DNA of 64,000 nt from Paramacrobiotus metropolitanus (taxonomy: Eukaryota; Tardigrada; Eutardigrada; Parachela; Macrobiotidae). Shown one piece after another: positions 21,507 to 33,357 of this stretch (positions are counted from its first letter, which is position 1; the number at the start of each line of letters is the position of its first letter). Position numbers and translations under genes: made by a program. Below the pieces are notes generated by a model. That model searched no databases. It saw only the letters and a list, made by a program, of their open reading frames with translations, and was not told where the DNA came from. The stretch lies in NCBI RefSeq assembly GCF_019649055.1, contig NW_026570292.1, forward strand, positions 248,001 to 312,000, read 5' to 3'.

Positions 21507-23792
21507 ATGTTTCGAATCTTGTGGATTATTTTCGCCATTTTGCCCTGCCTTGCATCGAAGACAGACCAGTCTGAACAGCTATTACCAAGCACCGATTGCC
21601 ACTACATCGATTTAAAGTTAGTTTGCGTCAACAGCCGCGCTCTGTTTCCCTCAACTTTCTCAGTGGAGCAGATCCCCGAAGGAATTACCCGACTGCATCT
21701 GGGATGCGCTGCCGTCAGAGGACACCATTGCAACATCTTGGAGACGAATTTCCAACCACTGCCATATCGGGCCAACCTGACATCGGTGTTTATGCTCAGC
21801 GTCGACTCACCGGGGCACGACAGGATCCCAGTTCCTCAGTTTCTGCACAATGTTAAGGCCACCATAGAATATCTCACTATACAATACTCGAAAATTAGTT
21901 TCCTTGATGCAGCTTTCTTGGACGGATTTTCGGCTCTGCAATATATCGATTTTAGTTACAATGATATTACAAATATTGACGTCGGGACATTTCATCCACT
22001 GACGTATCAGCCAGTGGGATTGGTGCTAAGCGACGATCAGTTCAAAATTCTGAACGGACTCCAGCAAATTGATCTCACCCAAAACCGGATCGAGTCGTTT
22101 GACTGGAGCACACTTAAACCGATAAAGAACACATTGGTGAGTACGAGTGATAACAATATAATTTAATCTGTGTACCGATACTTAAAAATTCGTATGCTGT
22201 TCGACGAGCCGAATTTTATTATTACTGATTCATTCATAATATTTTTAGCTCGTCTTGCGATTAAGCAACCAGACCCCAAAACTTCAGACTCTTTATCAGA
22301 GCGGAAGTGTCTTTTCACACAAGCTATACGATCTCCGTTTGGAGGGCAACAATTTGACCGGTGTTCCAGACCGGATTTTACGCTCTATCCAACCGTACGA
22401 CGGCCCAACGCATTACAACTTTGCCGGTAATCCGTTTTGCCCTGATCATGCTGATTGCTCATGCTGCGAAATGGAAGCTTTTGTTGCACGGATGCACGAC
22501 ATTGTGAAAGCAAGCCCGACTAGTGACACGATATTTTCTTGTGGAAGCAAAACTCAGCTGACAGTATACGTTAACACATCGCTTCCATCGCTATCCCTGT
22601 ACGACAAATGTAAGGCGGAAATGTTGCTACTTATCCTCTTCTCAATGTTACAGTTATATTGTAATTTGTACTTCGGATGCCTTAAAAATAATATAGCGTG
22701 ATGTTTCAGTTAGCTACATGCAATGAAAAATTGTAATACTTGTACAGATCGTACGTATGTGCAGCACAGTGCGTTTAATACTACGTTTTTCAAACAGTCA
22801 AGATAAACTTCGAGCTATCTATGCATCGGTTTTCACAGCACCAACCCATCCTCGTATAACTTATTATTATTTATTCAGCTACTTTTGTGTTTTGCGCTCC
22901 ACCAGGTGAACGAGCCAGTATAGCATCTGCGACATGTCAAGACCCATCTCCTCTCGTGATTAGCTGCAAAAACGGGTATATCACTTTTTCCGAAACGGAT
23001 TTCCGCAAAACCGACGCGACAATGGCAGTCTTTCACGGCGACAAAACGCAGCAGTGCCGCATGATTTTGCACGATGCGTTCCAAAACCTCGTCGACATCT
23101 CCACATTCCACATCCACGCGAAGCCCAACAGTCCCACTGGTCGCGACCGTATCGAAGCACAGTGTATGCAGGGATCCATCCGTCTGGAGGCTCACGAAGA
23201 GTACTTCGACGAGGACGAAGAAGATTTCGATCCAACTCACTTCACCGCCACATCCCTGACCTTTGAAATTGATACCACCTACAACTGTCGGCAGCTATTG
23301 ACCAAGTTCTTGTTGGCACTTCACGAGTTAACTGAAACCGGAGAGAAAGTGAGCAGTATCGCCGTACCTCTGGTACCGATCGAACAATGGTTGAGGTCGT
23401 CGCTTGTATGTTCCAAAGATCAGCCACTGCAGCTGAAGTGTCGCAATGGAAATTTAGATTTCCCGCTCAAAACATATCGGCGGACAACAGCAACCAGCTT
23501 CATAATCCAAAGCGATGGCGGCCCGGGGTGTGACGCACTTATGTCTAACATGTACGATCATATTCTGCTGCAGCGCCAGGTCCTTGTTCTTCCGCCTGAA
23601 CATGATCCCTATCCCGATGGAATTGTAGTTGTGTGTCAGAAGGGCCTTCTTCTCATTTCGGAACAGCATCCCCACTTTTCGGCAAAGAAAGATTTACACA
23701 TTTACTCAGCCCCTAATCAGTTATGCTGGGAGAAATACATCCAGTTCTTGGATTATCTAGGAAGTCATGCGGCCATAACCAAGGAAATTTAA
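21507..23792 (+). CDS. Secreted LRR protein with four novel cysteine repeats
   Basis: Three exons are inferred: 21507-22136, 22249-22609, 22879-23792; 634 residues. The start gives a signal peptide (MFRILWIIFAILPCLAS). Residues about 60-310 hold LRRs (LQYIDFSYNDITNID, LQQIDLTQNRIESFD, LYDLRLEGNNLTGVP) and a cysteine-rich cap. Exon 3, joined in phase 1 from AAAT/GTAAGG to TTATTCAG/CT, encodes four copies of a repeat of about 60-75 residues. Its pattern is C-x2-G-x-[ILV]-x-[FLI], a spacer, a short beta-like stretch, then C-x3-[LIY]. Repeats 1 and 3 share the extra upstream cysteine. I do not recognise this domain. If the second splice is not used, exon 2 runs to a stop at 22701 with a hydrophobic tail like a GPI signal. 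That isoform would leave exon 3 without a start. Role unknown. Confidence 0.72.
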
Positions 23793-24383
23793 AAAGTGGA
23801 ATTTCTCTACCGCATTCTACGTACAAGCACTTATCTTGAGCACTGCTTCCAAGGTGTTGTCAAGACTGTCTGATACTGAAGTAAATGCTGCTCTAAAAAT
23901 GACAACTCAAACCGATGGTAAAGTTTTTTCTATTTGCCTACTCTCTACGACTGACGAATAAAAATGGTTCGGTGCCATAACCGGTCCGGCATTACGTCCC
24001 ATCATGCGCGATTTCGTTTCAAAAGAAGGAAGAATGGAGTGATCCTTGTCGCACAAGCGAAACGTTTCCGTTTCAAGCAATGCTAAAATGATTATAGGTG
24101 AAAAACAATTCTGCCAAAAAATACCAGTCCAATACTACACCTACAATACTTGTATGGAAGATCGGATTTTAAAATTCGGAAATGAATCAGGGTTACAATA
24201 TTGGGAGAAGCAATAGATTAAAAGTACAGTTTCAGGAGCAGCACGACCTCGACCAGCGCATCACTGGATCCAGAGTAGGCTAGATTAATGAAATGTACTG
24301 CTTACTTCAACAGAATTAGCGACATTTAGTGTCGGAATTTCCCTTAACCGCCCAACCACTCAGGATTTTATAATCAAACAAAT
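23793..24383. other. Intergenic, convergent 3' ends
   Basis: Between two genes ending toward each other. A forward AATAAA lies at about 23958. Nothing else recognised. Confidence 0.4.
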
Positions 24384-27300
24384 TTAATGAACTACTTGTC
24401 CGACGTCGGTATAAACTGTATTAACAACCACGCTTGGAGAAGTCTGGATCTGATGGTCCGAAGGTATATTACTCTCGCAGCGCGACAGGACATGGTAAAG
24501 ACCATTCTGCATAGCAAGTAGATCGGCACACAGGCACTGAAAGTCCGGACGCATCTTCGGCTCGATATGCCAGCAGGCACACATCAGACTGTACCTGCGC
24601 AAAATAGAAATTAATGGATAAAAAAATTGTATCAATGAAATTTTAGCTTTAATACCAATAATAAAGCCGACATCGAAATTGATGCTACTGAGTCTTAACG
24701 ACATACTGCTTATGATTTCCATTTGAAACTAAACGGCGTGGAGTGATTCCATTAGGTATGGATCGTTTACGTAAAATTTCAACTAGTTTTCGTGTTTCTT
24801 TCCTTATTTTGTACAATAAGTATGATTTGACCGATAAAGTTAAACAAGTTAAATCTGTCACAAACTCTTCTGGCTTACAGTTCAGGCGGACAAATCGCTG
24901 GTTGAGCCAATCGGCAGCCTTTATCAAGCAACTCCAGGACGGTCAAAATATCCAAGTTTCCGTAAGGATGTTCTCCACGCTCTAAGAGTTCCCAAATTAC
25001 GATTCCAAAGCTCCACTGTAAACATAATTACCAAATGCAGATGGTGCTATGCGCTATACATGCTGTTTTAGCAAAGAAAACAGCAGTTTAATTACCACAT
25101 CACATTCTGTAGAGTAATCACGGTAAGCGCATTCCGGCGCTAACCAATGATACGCCAGGCGAGTCTTTGAATTTGGATCGAAATATAAATTTTGCTCGTA
25201 GAGGTCACGAGAGTGTCCGAAATCCGAAATGCGGACGTCGAGGTTTTCGTCAAGCCTACAGCACAAATCTTGTAAATAAGCGGGCCACAGTGGCATTATG
25301 GCTGTTCTTTTTTCCAGCTGCAACCTACAAGCAGTTTCTTGCGGCGAGATCTCGGTGCAGAATTCTTTGACCAGACAGGTACGCCATCCCGTCGGCGATC
25401 TGAGCAGAGAATTTTAGGACATCTCTTAAGGAGACATCCTGCAACATGAACAGACAATTACTACCAAGCATTTTTTGTGCTAGTTAATTCAATTTCTTGG
25501 TACTAACATGTTTCTTAACATAAGAATGCAAATCGCCGTTACTCATAAACGGCATGACCAGTCCTGGTTGGTTAAGTACTCCATCGGACGAGTAGAGACA
25601 AACGCCGTACAGCATCACGATGTTTTTATGGCTGAGGTTTGTCATGATTAGTCCTTCCTCCATTAGTTTCTTCGTGCTACTTTGGGCCATTTCTGGGGTA
25701 CAGTCTACACGAGATTCGAATGACAAGTTACAAACTAATCCGTTTTGTCGGCCACAAGATCCGTGATATTACCGGGGAGCCTCGATCTACAGCCTTTTTG
25801 AGACAACGTTTAAGTCTAGCGGTAGTAAGAGGAAATGCAGCTGCTGTTCTGGGTACACTTAACGCACGTTCTAAACTCATGAAAGACTCTAATAATTTTG
25901 GCTGTTTTTTCAGTGTTTAAAATTTGAAACTTTTTATTAGAGTAAACCCGCGCAAGCGCATTATTATATGAGTTACATACTACTTCCTAGGAAAATGTCT
26001 GAGAGCTAATAAAAATAAGGTTTCAGCACCAGTTACAGAAGCCTTCAAGCCCTTACGTACTACTAGTAGTATCACTTGCTGGTTCTTTCCCCAAAAACTA
26101 CTGGGGTCCGGGTGTCACTAAGTGTATCTTCGGACATTTAAATGGAGTAAATAGGTTGTACTCTGTTAAGTACGTACCGTAAATCGTTTTAACAGCAACG
26201 CGCATGTTCGGTGCACATATCCTGGCCAACCACGACCCCGATCTCCCTCGCAGCACGCCCTCGTAAACAGTTCCAAAGTTTCCCTGACCCAGTACGCGGG
26301 TACACCGTAATCTCTTCGGGTGGATAATCAACTTGTCCGCTTTATATTCGTCATAAAGTGTCTTAGGCATCAGTGAAGCCATTTCGGTTGCTGCAGCTTC
26401 CGCTGCAATAGTTTTTCTGGAGCGATGCAGAAGAAGACCGGCAAGTACCGCTGCAGCAGTTACAGCAGCAAAGCCGCCAAAGGCCAAGAGGATTATTATA
26501 ACAGTTCGACTGTTTTGTGCAGCTGAGTGGTTGGGGTTGTTCAGTAACAGTGGAATGACTGGCAGAGTAAAGTTGACTAGTCCTAGCTGCACCGAAGAAT
26601 TAAGGCCTGCTGTAAACTAAAAACAGCACTTTTGCATATACATGTACCATTATATCTATAGTATTAGTCTAAATGACAAATGTTTGGACTTTTTGGGTCT
26701 TACCAAAACAATGGCAGAGCCCTTATCCGTCACCTCTGATGTGGAGCTAATTCGACATTCCAATGCATCCTCGTGCAGTTTGCTGACAGGACATTCGTTT
26801 CCATCAATGGTTATTCGGTAGTCTTTTTCCGTTAAAACTGTATTCAAATGTTTGCCCTACCGCAGAAATCAACTAACATCATTAGCTATAGCCGAATCCT
26901 AGGTAGTACATCTAGCAGTCATTTCGAGCTCCACAAAATTTTGTTTAATACCAGTAGTCAAAACTTTACTCTCCAGTCTCCACTTACACAAACTCTGATT
27001 ATAAACTGTCCACCTTGTCGAGTGCTGTACTCAGCATTTTGCTCGCCCTCCCATGGTGTGACCAGTGGATCGGGTATAATCTGGAGTTGGTATTTTCTGT
27101 ATTCAAAAACAGGAACTGATATTTTCTCTAATTCGTTTCCGACTAAGGTGACGGATGCATTAAGTATATTATCGATGCCTCCGATTTCCGCTTTCATGGA
27201 GACAGCGGGACACTGAATTTCTGTTGCTTGATGGATAGGCAAACAATCCTGTAAGCCGAAAACAGGTTTTCTGGAATCCAAGTTCATGGCAAAAAAATGG

Positions 27301-30300
27301 TATCACCTTAGTCAGATGAAAATAGTTTCGTGCCACCGTTGTTCCTTCCAATAGTAAAACGGGAGTTACACTAAACGAATCTAGATTTGCTCCACGGAAC
27401 GCTAACGTATTATATCCGCTAAATTTAAAAAAGTAGCATTCATATCAATCAACATTTAGCTGGGATTGAAAAAGCGTTTTCTAATACCTCAATGTTATTC
27501 GTAGCTTGGAATTTGGCTGGTCGAATATCGGTTCATTCCGATAATGGAACCTCACCGATTCGTTTGTGGTCAGAAACTTGTTTCCATCGATAAACAACTT
27601 TACTGCACCTTTCTGGGAGTTCCGAGATTGGCCAGTGTAGCACACTATGCTTGTCGTGGTAACGAGTTCCATTTGGCAGGGAATTCCGGCTACGAAAATC
27701 TCTTGTTTGTTACCTATCAACAAGTTCTCACCGAAAATCGTCAGGCGCGTATTGCCAGTTTTCGGGCCAAAACCTGGCACTATGCGCGTCATACTGGGAA
27801 CCTACACAAAGCGTAAAATAAAGGTTTCCTTATGATGACAGCGGAAACTTCGCCTATTTACCAGATAACGAAAACCCTCTTGGTGCAGAATATGTTTGCC
27901 GCTTATATCAAACTGAGCGCTGTGCGTGCGATTTTCCTCCACGTAAATTTCAACCGACCCTTGGATTGGTACTGACGACGGTGAAGTCTCGCAATGAACT
28001 CTGCAACCATAACAAGCAACACTCAAATCCAGTGCATTTCGCTGGTATTGCATATTAATTTCAGTCCTCACTCGTTGTCATTTATTTTTTTAAGGGCTTG
28101 ACATGGGATTCCGGCGATATTAACCGTTAAGTTAGCATCCCTGGAGCCGAACAATTGACCTTTAATAGTAACCTCGGTGCCACCAGCGAGACTTCCATTC
28201 ACCGGATAAAACTAGCATCACAACAGATTATAAGAAACAGTAAGATTTACTGCTCGACACGCCACAAGGACAAGACAGTCCGGACTTACGGTTTCGATGA
28301 CAGGCGCACATTTGTGAGTCGACCATGCGGCTGTACAGGTACCTTTTGCGCTGCAGTATCCTGTATCGCACCAGCCGCATCCCATCCGCTTGGAAGCTTG
28401 CAGGCACTGGCTGCAAGTTGCATGCATGCCACAGCCAATCGGGAACGACATAATCTAAATGGATTCACACACGAAAATTTTTCGTACACTGGCTCTACTC
28501 TTTTACTCCACTGGTAGAGGAAGTTCTTATCCGTACCTTGTTTTTGGTAGCTACGACGTAAAAGGAAGGACCAGAAGAGTCTGTGCGCAGTGACGGGACA
28601 AACTCGTGCGGATCGGTCCGGCGCCGGCTTATCACTTGCGTTGGCACGCTGGACAATACCCTTGCCTGGCATTGGTCTTTCGATACTAACTGCGTAACAA
28701 GCATAATAACGAGTTAGCGGCTTGTATTCACAGTAAAAGTTTGACTGCTTTGGGTAATTGTCGTAAGCAAATCGCACCGCAAAGTGAAATTCATACATCG
28801 TAGTTCCAGATTACCGTACCTACCAGTTCAGTTAAACGGAGCGTTGAATTGTCCACGAACATTACGGCCAACGTATCCTACAACAAACTGGGGATCAGCC
28901 TGCGACGACACTTCGACCAGATGGTCACTGTTCAATGCTTTCAACGTCGAATAACAATTTAAAAGGTCATGTATCAGATACGTATATATTGGAGAAGCAA
29001 TGACTGCATATTATAAGATCTTTCGTGTAGTTTTTTATCAGCTCTTCGCAATGTTTAAGCCCAGAAAGCGAACAAGAGGGTGTACTGTTGTTCGTAAACA
29101 ACAGCTGAGAAAAATTTGTTTTAGAATACTACATAGCATGAGTACATACATCATGAAATCTGCACTTTGTTATCTGGTATGCCCGCTTGTGCACAAATCT
29201 ACGTACAGCTCTTTCTTCACTTCTTAGAAAATTTAGAAAAACAACTTACCTTTCTGCTTCCTATATCGGAAACAATCCCGACGCTGACAAGTCGCATAGC
29301 ACGAACATCCGAGCGCACCAGACATTCGCTTCCATCTAACACAGTTTTGACATCGATGAAACCATTGGGAACTCGCGACTGGGAGCACATCGGCATCGCA
29401 CTCTGAAAATTTCATGACGAACGTAACTATTAAAAATGCAAACATTTTACAGTTATAGGAGTAATGCAAAAATTTCCTAGCTGCTACATCACATTTACTT
29501 GCCTGGTGGCACAGGAGGGGATCACCTCGAGAATCCAATCCAGTAATCCAGGGCAATTTACTCCTGCGCTGATCCTGTGGGTCGGTACTTTTGTAAGCGT
29601 AATCTTTACATTTATCAAAGGCTTCGTCAAAACGGCGATTTATGTCATCCAGGCTAAATACACACAGGGCGGTGTTGAATCCTTTCGCCACTTCCCATGA
29701 AAATGGCACATGTTTCCCGAAGACCACACCGAGGAAGGTTTTTCCTTCCAGCACCAACACACTTGCACTGATAGCTACAGTGTAGGAACCTCCACATTGA
29801 ATGGTCATTTCGCTGTATGACTGAAGCGATAAGTCGTCCGCACAGAATCGACCGAGACGTGCCTCGAACGACCGCCCCGGCCGCCGTGAGGTCTGCATGG
29901 TGATCAGATAACCAAATGGATGTGGTTTCGTCGGCAGTATATGCAGAAATACCGGTTTGATCTTCCATGGATTTTTCTGGCGGAAAGTTTTGTTGATTGA
30001 TAATTCGACTACGCTGACAAATTGTGAGGCATGGTCGCCAGCGGGATTGGTCTTTACTTGACGAATGCTAAGAACCGGGATCGCATCCGATGAATTGCGA
30101 AACCCGTTGTCTTCGGCTGCGATATAATAATAACGGTCGTCAAAGTGGTCCGCGACGGAAACAGCAAGCTGCCGGTTTGCAAAAAGGGTGGGGTTATTCT
30201 ACCAAAAAAATACAAGTTAATTTTTCGCACAGTACTTTAGCACAAAAAGTGCCACATGCGACAAGTAGGCCAATGAAGTAGTGAAATTTCGTAATATAGT

Positions 30301-30962
30301 TTTGTGCCTCTCGTATAATATTGCGCAAGAAACAAAAAGCCCGTCAAGCGGTAATTTTATGATATTCTATCGATGCAATATGATGCAGTCTCAAATATGT
30401 AATAACTTAATCAGCGGGTGTTTCTGTACTGTTATTTCTCTTTACAGTATATTTGAGCATATTACAGGATATTTTAGCATATACAATTTTTCGTAAATCA
30501 CTACTCTACATTTTATTTACTCGAAATCCAAATTTCTAAAAGTTTTAAGAAAAGTTGCCTAACCAGATGTATAAAATTCGTAAAGTTATCTTCAGTGGAT
30601 ATTGCACATGTCCCTTGATTACACGCTATCAGAGAAGCCTCTGTCCCGTTTTTCTTGACCAAAAGGATTTGGCTACATGGCGGCGAGGAATCAGTGGAAG
30701 ATATCCTGGCCAGCAATGTCGAAAATAATGACGAGTCGTTGGATATTCCGACATTATGGAGATTAAATGTGTGCACCGTCCCGTGCTGGTCCAAAGCAAA
30801 CAGAGAACCATCCAATCCTTCGGCAATTTCTTGAAATCTCCTGCTGCTCTCTGGATGCACAGCAGTTTGTGGAGCAGTACGCAACAGCTGATGCGTGCGT
30901 ACAAATGCGCCAAACATTAGACTTACTACCACAGCAAGATATTTGATCGTTTTGATGTACAT
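24384..30962 (-). CDS. MET/RON-family receptor tyrosine kinase
   Basis: Plasma-membrane receptor kinase, 1336 residues. Eighteen exons keep phase: 30962-30564, 30198-29503, 29402-29250, 28877-28824, 28689-28537, 28454-28290, 28211-28072, 28000-27862, 27801-27488, 27418-27307, 27248-26970, 26856-26704, 26616-26178, 25704-25508, 25438-25329, 25255-25096, 25015-24879, 24594-24384. Order: signal peptide, diverged sema domain (about 30-480), PSI (CSQCLQASKRMGCGWC), IPT domains (about 541-900), membrane segment (about 957-982), kinase. The kinase has the glycine loop LGQGNFGTVYEG, VAVK lysine, [12 protein letters not shown] and APE. The order, the PSI motif, the EGLIM...SHKNIV segment and total length match MET, not plexins. 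The activation loop has two tyrosines (DLYEQNLYF). The tail ends with one candidate docking tyrosine (VYTDV) in place of the MET pair. The exon 2 donor is GC, not GT. Confidence 0.88.
25744..25866 (+). mobile_element. Retrotransposon C-terminal fragment in an intron
   Basis: Forward-strand frame with the motif TGEPRSTAFLRQRLSLAV followed by RGNAAAVLGT. It matches the decayed end of the R2-type element at 37193-39700 (FFRQRLSIQIQRGNA and VMGT). It lies in the MET-like gene intron 26177-25705, antisense to the gene, just 40 bp from an exon. Only this short 3' piece is present. Confidence 0.8.
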
Positions 30963-32047
30963 GGCGGAAATCTGATCCAACAAAGAATGCTAACAGAATC
31001 AGCGTAAATACAAGTTTTGATACGTTTACTGCCGGAAGAGAACTGGTCGCGACCAGTTAACGTTCGTGTGATCGGTACTTGTGGTCGATGCTACGTTGTA
31101 AATTGTAACTAGTAAAATTGTAAACAAGGTGTGTAAATTAATGATAAGATATCTGCAGATCACAGTTAGTCGATTGAATGCACTGTACTATTGAAAAGTG
31201 GAAATATACAATTCTTGTTTTGTGTTCTGATAAGATAATAGTAACTATGCCGGTTACCTTAGCTTCTAAGAACAGTTCAACAAACATGTGTACGAATTCA
31301 CATGCGTAAGAAAATTACACTGCTATTACAAAAAGCTACTACAACAAAGATTTTCTAAATTATTGTCAGGAATTTGCACCGGTTCGTATTACTGAGTTGC
31401 AAAATCAAAATAGCTCAAGCGGTTTCCTTGTCAATTTAAATTGCAGTTTTTAACCTTGACAGTCCGGTCACTGCGGCCCCCCGACACATGAATGCACTAA
31501 ACTGATGTCGCAACTTGCAACCTTGTTTGTTTAAGTAGCAACTTCATTCATTTTTCCCGCTTAAAATTCTGCGCGACTTATACGCGCTGTTCTTCATCTA
31601 CACTCTACAGTATAATGTGCATATCAAAGCGTTTTATCGCACTGCACTTTGTACGGAATACAACAACACTGCATTTTAGTATGTTTGTTCTTCTACTTAT
31701 TTTACTGTAAAAAGCAAACATCTTGGCCAGCTACAACGAGATAGCGTGCAATGTGCATTATCAAATGATTTCTAGTTTACATTGTTTTAAAGGCGTCGCC
31801 ATACACCGACACGCTAGTCATCGAAAATTTTCCATTAGGAAGACGAGCGGCGTGTGAGAACGGAAAAGTTCGTTTACCGCCAATTATGCAAGCACTCCAG
31901 TCTCCCAATCAGTCATCACACAATTATTGTTTTCGTCTTATCAGATCGCCATGGCCACGGCACACGTGCGTTTGGTGAAACGGGCAATGTGTGTATCAAT
32001 ACACTTCATGGATATATCTCGGTATTCCGTCCGCCATCACCGATAAA
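30963..32047. other. Divergent intergenic region
   Basis: About 1.1 kb between the starts of the MET-like gene and the galactosyltransferase-like gene. Presumably holds both promoters. No repeat or exon recognised. Confidence 0.45.
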
Positions 32048-33231
32048 ATGCTGATGTTATGGCCCCTAAAAAAAGTTGCCATTGTTACGCTACTGGCAGC
32101 CTCTTGCACGGGAATCTTTCTGTACACGGTGAACAGCATTCTCAGAACAGAACCAGATATCTTGGCTGATGCTGGATTAACCCCGGGTGGCACCAACCGT
32201 CAGTTGTACTCATCTCTTTCCAGCAGCCAGGAAGAAAGATTCGACAATGATCTGCATGATTACCTGGATGATGCGGTTTTTTCCTCATCCGACAGTCTCA
32301 ACCGCACAGTGCATTTCGTTAAGATCTATTCCAGTGCGCCTAATAAAGCGTCCAACAGCTCATGCTGGGTGGAATGTCTGAGCCTGTTGTCAGTGATGTT
32401 GTACATTAATCCAGAGTATGTGTATTTACATACGAATTACCCGGATTTCTGGCCATTCGAGCCGTGCCAGGCGACCATTACAAAATGGCCGAAATTACGG
32501 ATTGTTCCCGTGCAGAGACGGTTTATTATGGGAGGGAAAGTCATTACATTTATCGAGCACCAAGCGGATATGGTTAAGTTGTATTCGGTGTACAAATACG
32601 GTGGGATTGCCATGGATTTTGATGTGTTCCTTTTGCCGCGTCTTAAAGGTCAGTTTAAATTTGCTTTTATGTGTACATTAACGATTATATCTATCAGTTT
32701 TTATTGGCTGTACAATTTGTAGATTTGCTACCGACAATTCAGAGCAAGTATGAATGTATCGTGTCCAAGGAATACTCCTATCTCAATTTGGGTTTAATCG
32801 GTTGTCGAAAGGACTCGGAATACATTGCCGAAATCTTGGATAAATACGTCACAGACTACCGACCAAGCGAATGGGTGTACAACTCCGGACGAACACCATG
32901 GAAAATCTACTATACCGGCAAATATCAAGAGCGGGTGTATGTAGACGATGAAATCTCCAATAAACCGGATTACGACCGACGGAATGTCATGTTGCAACAA
33001 CGTGGCATCATCAACTGGATGCAGAAAACTGGATTCCATTCGTACGCGCATGCATCGCCCTTCAGTATGTGCTCGTTAACAGAGTTAACGTTGCCGGCGA
33101 TGAAAAGTAGCTTTGCGGACATGTTATTGTTTATCTTAAACGACGGTAGACTAGCCGGTTTAGTCGACCGTCCAGTTACAACAGCCCCACTAATGTACAA
33201 AAAAACGGTGCTGGAGAATCTCGTTTTCTAG
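32048..33231 (+). CDS. Alpha-1,4-galactosyltransferase-like glycosyltransferase
   Basis: Type II Golgi membrane protein, 369 residues, exons 32048-32648 and 32723-33231 (AAAG/GTCAGT to TTTGTAG/AT, phase 1). A cytoplasmic tip is followed by a membrane anchor (about 9-26). The sugar-binding region has the family DXD motif in GGIAMDFDVF (about residues 190-199), which binds manganese and UDP-sugar. The upstream segment with a line of surface residues ending KLYSVYKYGG is typical of the DXD glycosyltransferase family that includes A4GALT and A4GNT. Donor and acceptor sugar cannot be fixed from sequence. An AATAAA lies at 33315. It is convergent with an HtrL-like gene whose stop is 127 bp away. 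Confidence 0.87.
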
Positions 33232-33314
33232 ATTACCGGTGTTAACTCAGAAATTTTTATTTCACCTGCATGCCAGGTGTGAAACAGAAATTGTTTATTC
33301 CTGTCTGTAATCGT

Positions 33315-33349
33315 AATAAAAATAAAAATCCTGGTTACTTAACTTTTAT
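33315..33349. promoter_or_regulatory. Back-to-back polyadenylation signals
   Basis: AATAAA on the forward strand (33315-33320) serves the galactosyltransferase-like gene. TTTATT at 33344-33349 is AATAAA on the reverse strand, 8 bp after the HtrL-like stop. The two transcripts therefore probably overlap at their 3' ends. Confidence 0.5.
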
Positions 33350-33357
33350 TAATACGT

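Noticed and set aside
28286-28798. 170-codon reverse frame as a separate gene
   Set aside because: It overlaps two true exons in another frame and runs through introns; the alternative frame gives the sema and PSI exons.
29250-29402. A cysteine-rich frame (QWFHRCQNCVRWKR) read as a new domain in the MET-like ectodomain
   Set aside because: The other frame of the same exon reads NGFIDVKTVLDGSE and RAMRLVSVGIVSDIG, which fits a sema blade and keeps phase with the flanking exons.
24384-30962. Plexin as an alternative identity
   Set aside because: Plexins have an intracellular GAP domain, not a tyrosine kinase; this gene has a complete kinase and a MET-type PSI motif.
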